From contig JAQUUD010000047.1 in NCBI GenBank assembly GCA_028694075.1, positions 1 through 8,715 on the forward strand: DNA of 8,715 nt. Reading direction: 5' to 3'. Every line of letters starts with the position of its first letter. Positions within the stretch are counted from its first letter, which is position 1. The position numbers and the translations under genes were made by a program. This document shows, in pieces, positions 6,339 through 8,715 of this stretch. Under the pieces are notes generated by a model that saw only the letters and a list, made by a program, of their open reading frames with translations, was not told where the DNA came from and made no database searches. The DNA comes from Clostridia bacterium. GTDB lineage: Bacteria; Bacillota; Clostridia; Christensenellales; UBA1242.

Positions 6339-7175
6339 ATGAAAATTGCAATTTCGGCAGAAAGTACAATCGATTTACCAAAAGAACAATTAAAAAAATT
6401 AAATATATCAACAGTGCCATTTGGTATATTTTTAGGCGATGAACTAATAAAGGACGGAGATATTTCCTTAAGTGAAATGTTTGAATTTGTTAAGAAACGC
6501 AACATTTTACCAAAAACCAGTGCAGTAAATGAGTTTCAGTTTCAAGAGCATTTTAGCAAACTTTTAGAAAAAAATGATGCTGTGGTTCATTTTTCTTTGT
6601 CAAGCGGTGTTAGTTCTGCTTATGTCAATGCTAAAGCAGTAGCCGACAAAATGGAAAATGTTTATGTTGTTGACACACTGGCAATGTCAGTGGGTATAGC
6701 ATTGATTACTATGAATGCTGTTAAAATGAAGAAAGATGGCAGTACCGCAAAAGAAATTTATGATTATTCAATGCAACTTCGCAATAAATTGCAAACAACT
6801 TATATTATCGAAAAATTAAATTATTTATATAAAGGCGGGAGGTGCAGTGCTCTGCAACTTTTCGGCTCAAATATTTTAAGAATCAGACCGCAAATCGTCG
6901 TGAAAGACGGCAAAATGGTGGTTGGCAAAAAATTTCGTGGCAAAATGAATGACGCTACAAAAGCATTTTGTGAATATGTTATGGATAATTGTCCAAATCC
7001 GGATTTAGAATCTGTTTTTATTATATACAGCACTGCCACCGATGAAATGCTTGAAAGTGCGCGAACAGCCTTGAAAAATAAGGGTTTTAAAAATATATAT
7101 GAAGCAATTACTGGTATAACAATCGCATCTCATTGCGGTGAACATACACTTGGACTTATCTTTTTTGAAAAATAA
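6339..7175 (+). CDS. DegV family fatty-acid-binding protein (FakB-like)
   Basis: This 278-residue cytoplasmic DegV protein matches FakB, the subunit that presents a bound fatty acid to the kinase FakA, which makes acyl-phosphate for phospholipid synthesis. Motifs in order: ESTIDLP (8-14), PKTSAVNEFQF (58-68) with the carboxylate-contacting Thr-Ser at 60-61, HFSLSSGVSSAYVNA (84-98), VVDTLAMSVG (110-119), NYLYKGGRCSA (161-171), RIRPQIVVKDGK (181-192), and ASHCGEHTLGLIFFEK at the C terminus. R168 and H265 sit close to the R170 and H266 that bind the lipid head group in S. aureus FakB. The terminal motif reads HCGEHTLG where the family usually has HxGPGALG. Length is typical. It stands alone after a long leader and ends at a strong bidirectional terminator. 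No FakA-like kinase is in the window. Which fatty acid it prefers cannot be told from sequence. Confidence 0.93.
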   Translation: MKIAISAESTIDLPKEQLKKLNISTVPFGIFLGDELIKDGDISLSEMFEFVKKRNILPKTSAVNEFQFQEHFSKLLEKNDAVVHFSLSSGVSSAYVNAKAVADKMENVYVVDTLAMSVGIALITMNAVKMKKDGSTAKEIYDYSMQLRNKLQTTYIIEKLNYLYKGGRCSALQLFGSNILRIRPQIVVKDGKMVVGKKFRGKMNDATKAFCEYVMDNCPNPDLESVFIIYSTATDEMLESARTALKNKGFKNIYEAITGITIASHCGEHTLGLIFFEK

Positions 7176-7283
7176 TAAATATTTAATGAAAAGTAATTTG
7201 GAGTTTTAATTCCAATTATGATTAACTCTAGGTTTTTCGTAATAAAACATTAATTTTGCGAAATTTTGATTTTATTCATTTTA

Positions 7284-7324
7284 AAAAAAATCAAAGATAT
7301 TTGTTAAATATCTTTGATTTTTTT
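7284..7324. terminator. bidirectional terminator between degV and the lipoprotein gene
   Basis: A perfect 19-bp stem (7284-7302 with 7306-7324) closes on the 3-base loop GTT. Its core is TCAAAGATATTT / AAATATCTTTGA, with A-tract and T-tract at either end, so it acts for both converging transcripts: degV (+) and the lipoprotein gene (-). Confidence 0.92.
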
Positions 7325-7353
7325 AATTAATTTAATTTTAAACAAAAATTAAA

Positions 7354-7854
7354 TTAAACTGCGGGTTCTAAAGTCGCATCAGCATCAACAGTTAATGTGT
7401 ATGTTACTTCGGCAAAATTTGTGTTCCATTTTATCTTGATTTGATAATCTACATCTTGGGTAACACTAACAATCCAAATAATCGAGCCATCTGCTTCAAG
7501 AAATTCCTCACCGTGTTCAGCCCATACACCTTCTCCTTCTCTTGTTTCAAAACTTGTTGTGGCATCAGGTGTTACCGTGCTTGATGGTTTAAACCGTATT
7601 GCAACAATGTTTCCAGCTTCGGGCACATCATCAATTGTTAATGTTAAATACGGAATTGAGCCCTCCAAAGTTAAATTATAACCATCTGTTGTTAAAGAAT
7701 AGTCTTCTTCTCCAGTTAAAGGCGTGAATGTGCCCTCACCTGCTGGGGCATAAACGCCAAGTGTAACATTTGTTGTAATCGCACCGCAACCGAAACACAA
7801 AAAAGTGCAACAAATCGCCATCACGAAGCAAGTAAGTAATTTATAAATTTTCAT
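7354..7854 (-). CDS. small acidic secreted lipoprotein, family unknown
   Basis: This 166-residue protein has a lipoprotein-type signal peptide: MKIYK, a hydrophobic cysteine-rich core (residues 6-21), then FGC at 21-23. Cleavage before C23 would leave a lipid-anchored extracellular domain. The lipobox is atypical, with Cys-Phe-Gly rather than Leu-Ala-Gly before the Cys, and Leu one position further away (19). The mature part is strongly acidic and rich in Thr, Val, Glu and Asp (for example GEEDYSLTTDGYNLTLEG), with alternating hydrophobic residues suggesting a beta-sandwich. I recognise no catalytic motif or named family. The start is supported by AAGGAG (7865-7870) ten bases upstream and a promoter at 7888-7916. 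It is transcribed alone toward the shared terminator. It could bind extracellular ligands or be structural; no function is claimed. Confidence 0.8.
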   Translation of the reverse strand: MKIYKLLTCFVMAICCTFLCFGCGAITTNVTLGVYAPAGEGTFTPLTGEEDYSLTTDGYNLTLEGSIPYLTLTIDDVPEAGNIVAIRFKPSSTVTPDATTSFETREGEGVWAEHGEEFLEADGSIIWIVSVTQDVDYQIKIKWNTNFAEVTYTLTVDADATLEPAV

Positions 7855-7887
7855 ATGCTAATATCTCCTTTTTATTAAGCTGTCATT

Positions 7888-7916
7888 ATTATATAATTAA
7901 TTGAATCATTTTTAAA
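7888..7916 (-). promoter_or_regulatory. promoter of the lipoprotein gene
   Basis: On the minus strand TTTAAA (7911-7916), a 17-base spacer and a perfect TATAAT (7888-7893). The predicted start near 7881 gives a leader of about 27 bases that contains AAGGAG. Confidence 0.7.
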
Positions 7917-8027
7917 TGGTTTTTTTTGTTTAATTTTGCTGTTTTTTAACTAAATACAAATTTTTATCATATTACTTTTTAATCAATCAAATTTTTAATT
8001 GTTTAAAAACAATTAACTTAAAAACAA
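7917..8027. repeat. palindrome and tandem repeat between divergent promoters
   Basis: TTAATTGTTT (7995-8004) and AAACAATTAA (8007-8016) form a 10-bp inverted repeat about a 2-base centre. Overlapping it, a 15-base unit is repeated head to tail at 8003-8017 and 8018-8032 with one mismatch (TTAAAAACAATTAAC, then TTAAAAACAATTGAC). The second copy supplies the TTGAC of the glyS -35. The remainder of 7917-7994 is plain AT-rich DNA. Confidence 0.6.
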
Positions 8028-8056
8028 TTGACTTTTTTTCTTAAAAATATTACTAT
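8028..8056 (+). promoter_or_regulatory. candidate promoter of glyS
   Basis: TTGACT (8028-8033), a 17-base spacer and TACTAT (8051-8056). The leader would be about 150 bases. No T-box consensus is seen in it, and no terminator-like hairpin with a U-tract. Confidence 0.45.
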
Positions 8057-8212
8057 TACATATACTTTGCATTATGGATTTATTTATAATATCATATTTA
8101 TTAATGAATTGGTATGAAAAACAATTAAAGAAATTTTCTAGAATTAATTTTTGTTCAATTTAATTAATTATTAATCATTTGCAAAAGAAAATTTACAATA
8201 AAAAGGGAAATT

Positions 8213-8715
8213 ATGGAAAAATCAGTTAATATGGAAAAACTCGTCGCACATTGTAAAAATATGGGGATAATCTTTCCCGGCAGTGAAATTTACGGCGGAC
8301 TTGCAAATTCTTGGGATTATGGTCCTGTGGGAGTTGAACTTAAAAATAATATAAGGACAATGTGGTGGAAAAAATTTGTTCAAGAAAGTGAAAACACTCA
8401 AGGGCTAGATAGTGCCATACTTATGAATCCAAAAGTTTGGGAGGCATCAGGTCATTTGGCGAGTTTCACTGACCCCTTAATGGATTGCAAGGAATGCAGA
8501 ACTAGGCACAGAGCAGACAAACTCATTGATATCTTTTCAAAAAATTCCGTTAATGTAGATTTGATGGATAACATTGAAATGGAAAAATATATCATACAAA
8601 ATAAGATTCCGTGCCCAAAATGCGGAAAAAGCAATTTTACTCCAATCAGGCAGTTTAATCTAATGTTTGAAACAAACAGAGGCGTTACAAAAGAATCCTC
8701 AAGCATTATTTATTT
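8213..8715 (+). CDS. glyS: glycyl-tRNA synthetase, homodimeric class II type, N-terminal 167 codons
   Basis: Cytoplasmic class II synthetase that charges tRNA-Gly with glycine; the gene runs off the right edge. The reading frame is open from ATG 8213. Recognisable signatures are GIIFPGSEIYGGLANSWDYGP (about residues 18-38), ASGHLASFTDPLMDCKECRTRHRADKLI with the family's ASGH...DPLMDC (78-105), CPKCG (134-138), and FNLMFETNRGVTKESSSIIY running to the edge. C92/C95 and C134/C137 can form the zinc site known in this subfamily. It is the alpha-2 type, as in Bacilli and Clostridia relatives, archaea and eukaryotes, not the alpha2-beta2 GlyQS type. The start is supported by AGGG (8204-8207) five bases upstream; an internal Met at residue 7 has no such site. 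Class II motifs 2 and 3 and the anticodon-binding domain lie outside the window. Confidence 0.96.
   Translation, partial: MEKSVNMEKLVAHCKNMGIIFPGSEIYGGLANSWDYGPVGVELKNNIRTMWWKKFVQESENTQGLDSAILMNPKVWEASGHLASFTDPLMDCKECRTRHRADKLIDIFSKNSVNVDLMDNIEMEKYIIQNKIPCPKCGKSNFTPIRQFNLMFETNRGVTKESSSIIY

Noticed and set aside
6323..7039. Minus-strand frames opposite degV
   Set aside because: Shadows of a well-conserved DegV reading frame; no ribosome sites or family signatures.
8074..8163. A 29-codon plus-strand frame in the glyS leader (MDLFIISYLL...), considered as a leader peptide or small toxin
   Set aside because: No ribosome binding site precedes it, it has no glycine codons to sense, and AT-rich leaders often contain such frames.
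8452..8706. Minus-strand 84-residue frame at the right edge
   Set aside because: It lies opposite the conserved ASGH to FETNRG part of glycyl-tRNA synthetase.

Overview
The window is AT-rich DNA carrying single-copy bacterial housekeeping genes in the standard genetic code: UGG is used for Trp and TGA acts as a stop (for example at the end of metG). Strong AGGAGG-type ribosome binding sites, a family II pyrophosphatase-like DHH/DHHA2 protein, a DegV/FakB protein, a homodimer-type glycyl-tRNA synthetase and a PolI with a dead proofreading domain all point to a low-GC Firmicute. A Clostridia-like gut lineage is my best guess, but the placement is inferred from protein flavour only. I see no phage, transposon or resistance gene.

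Layout. 1-1679 (-) is the N-terminal part of polA, cut by the left edge. 1753-2040 (-) is a small three-helix membrane protein just upstream of polA. 2041-2551 is a gene-free AT-rich gap ending in tRNA-Leu(CAA) (+) and a bidirectional terminator. 2797-4413 (-) is metG. It diverges from a cupin gene (4638-4982, +), which converges with only 1 bp of separation on a DHH/DHHA2 phosphoesterase gene (4984-5880, -). 5881-6338 is an AT-rich gap with divergent promoters, a hairpin resembling a Cas12a CRISPR repeat core, and a 5'-terminal hairpin in the degV leader. 6339-7175 (+) is degV/fakB, separated by a 19-bp bidirectional terminator from a small lipoprotein gene (7354-7854, -). 7855-8212 is a divergent regulatory region with a palindrome and a tandem repeat. 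From 8213 (+) runs glyS, cut by the right edge.

There is little operon structure: nearly every gene has its own promoter and ribosome binding site. The shared themes are translation (metG, glyS, tRNA-Leu), DNA repair and replication (polA), and lipid or phosphate metabolism (degV, DHH). No obvious multi-gene novel system is present. The items most worth a second look are the solitary Cas12a-repeat-like hairpin at 6034-6054, the DHHA2 protein that has lost conserved metal ligands of the pyrophosphatase family, the unclassified acidic lipoprotein, and the palindrome plus tandem repeat at the glyS promoter.
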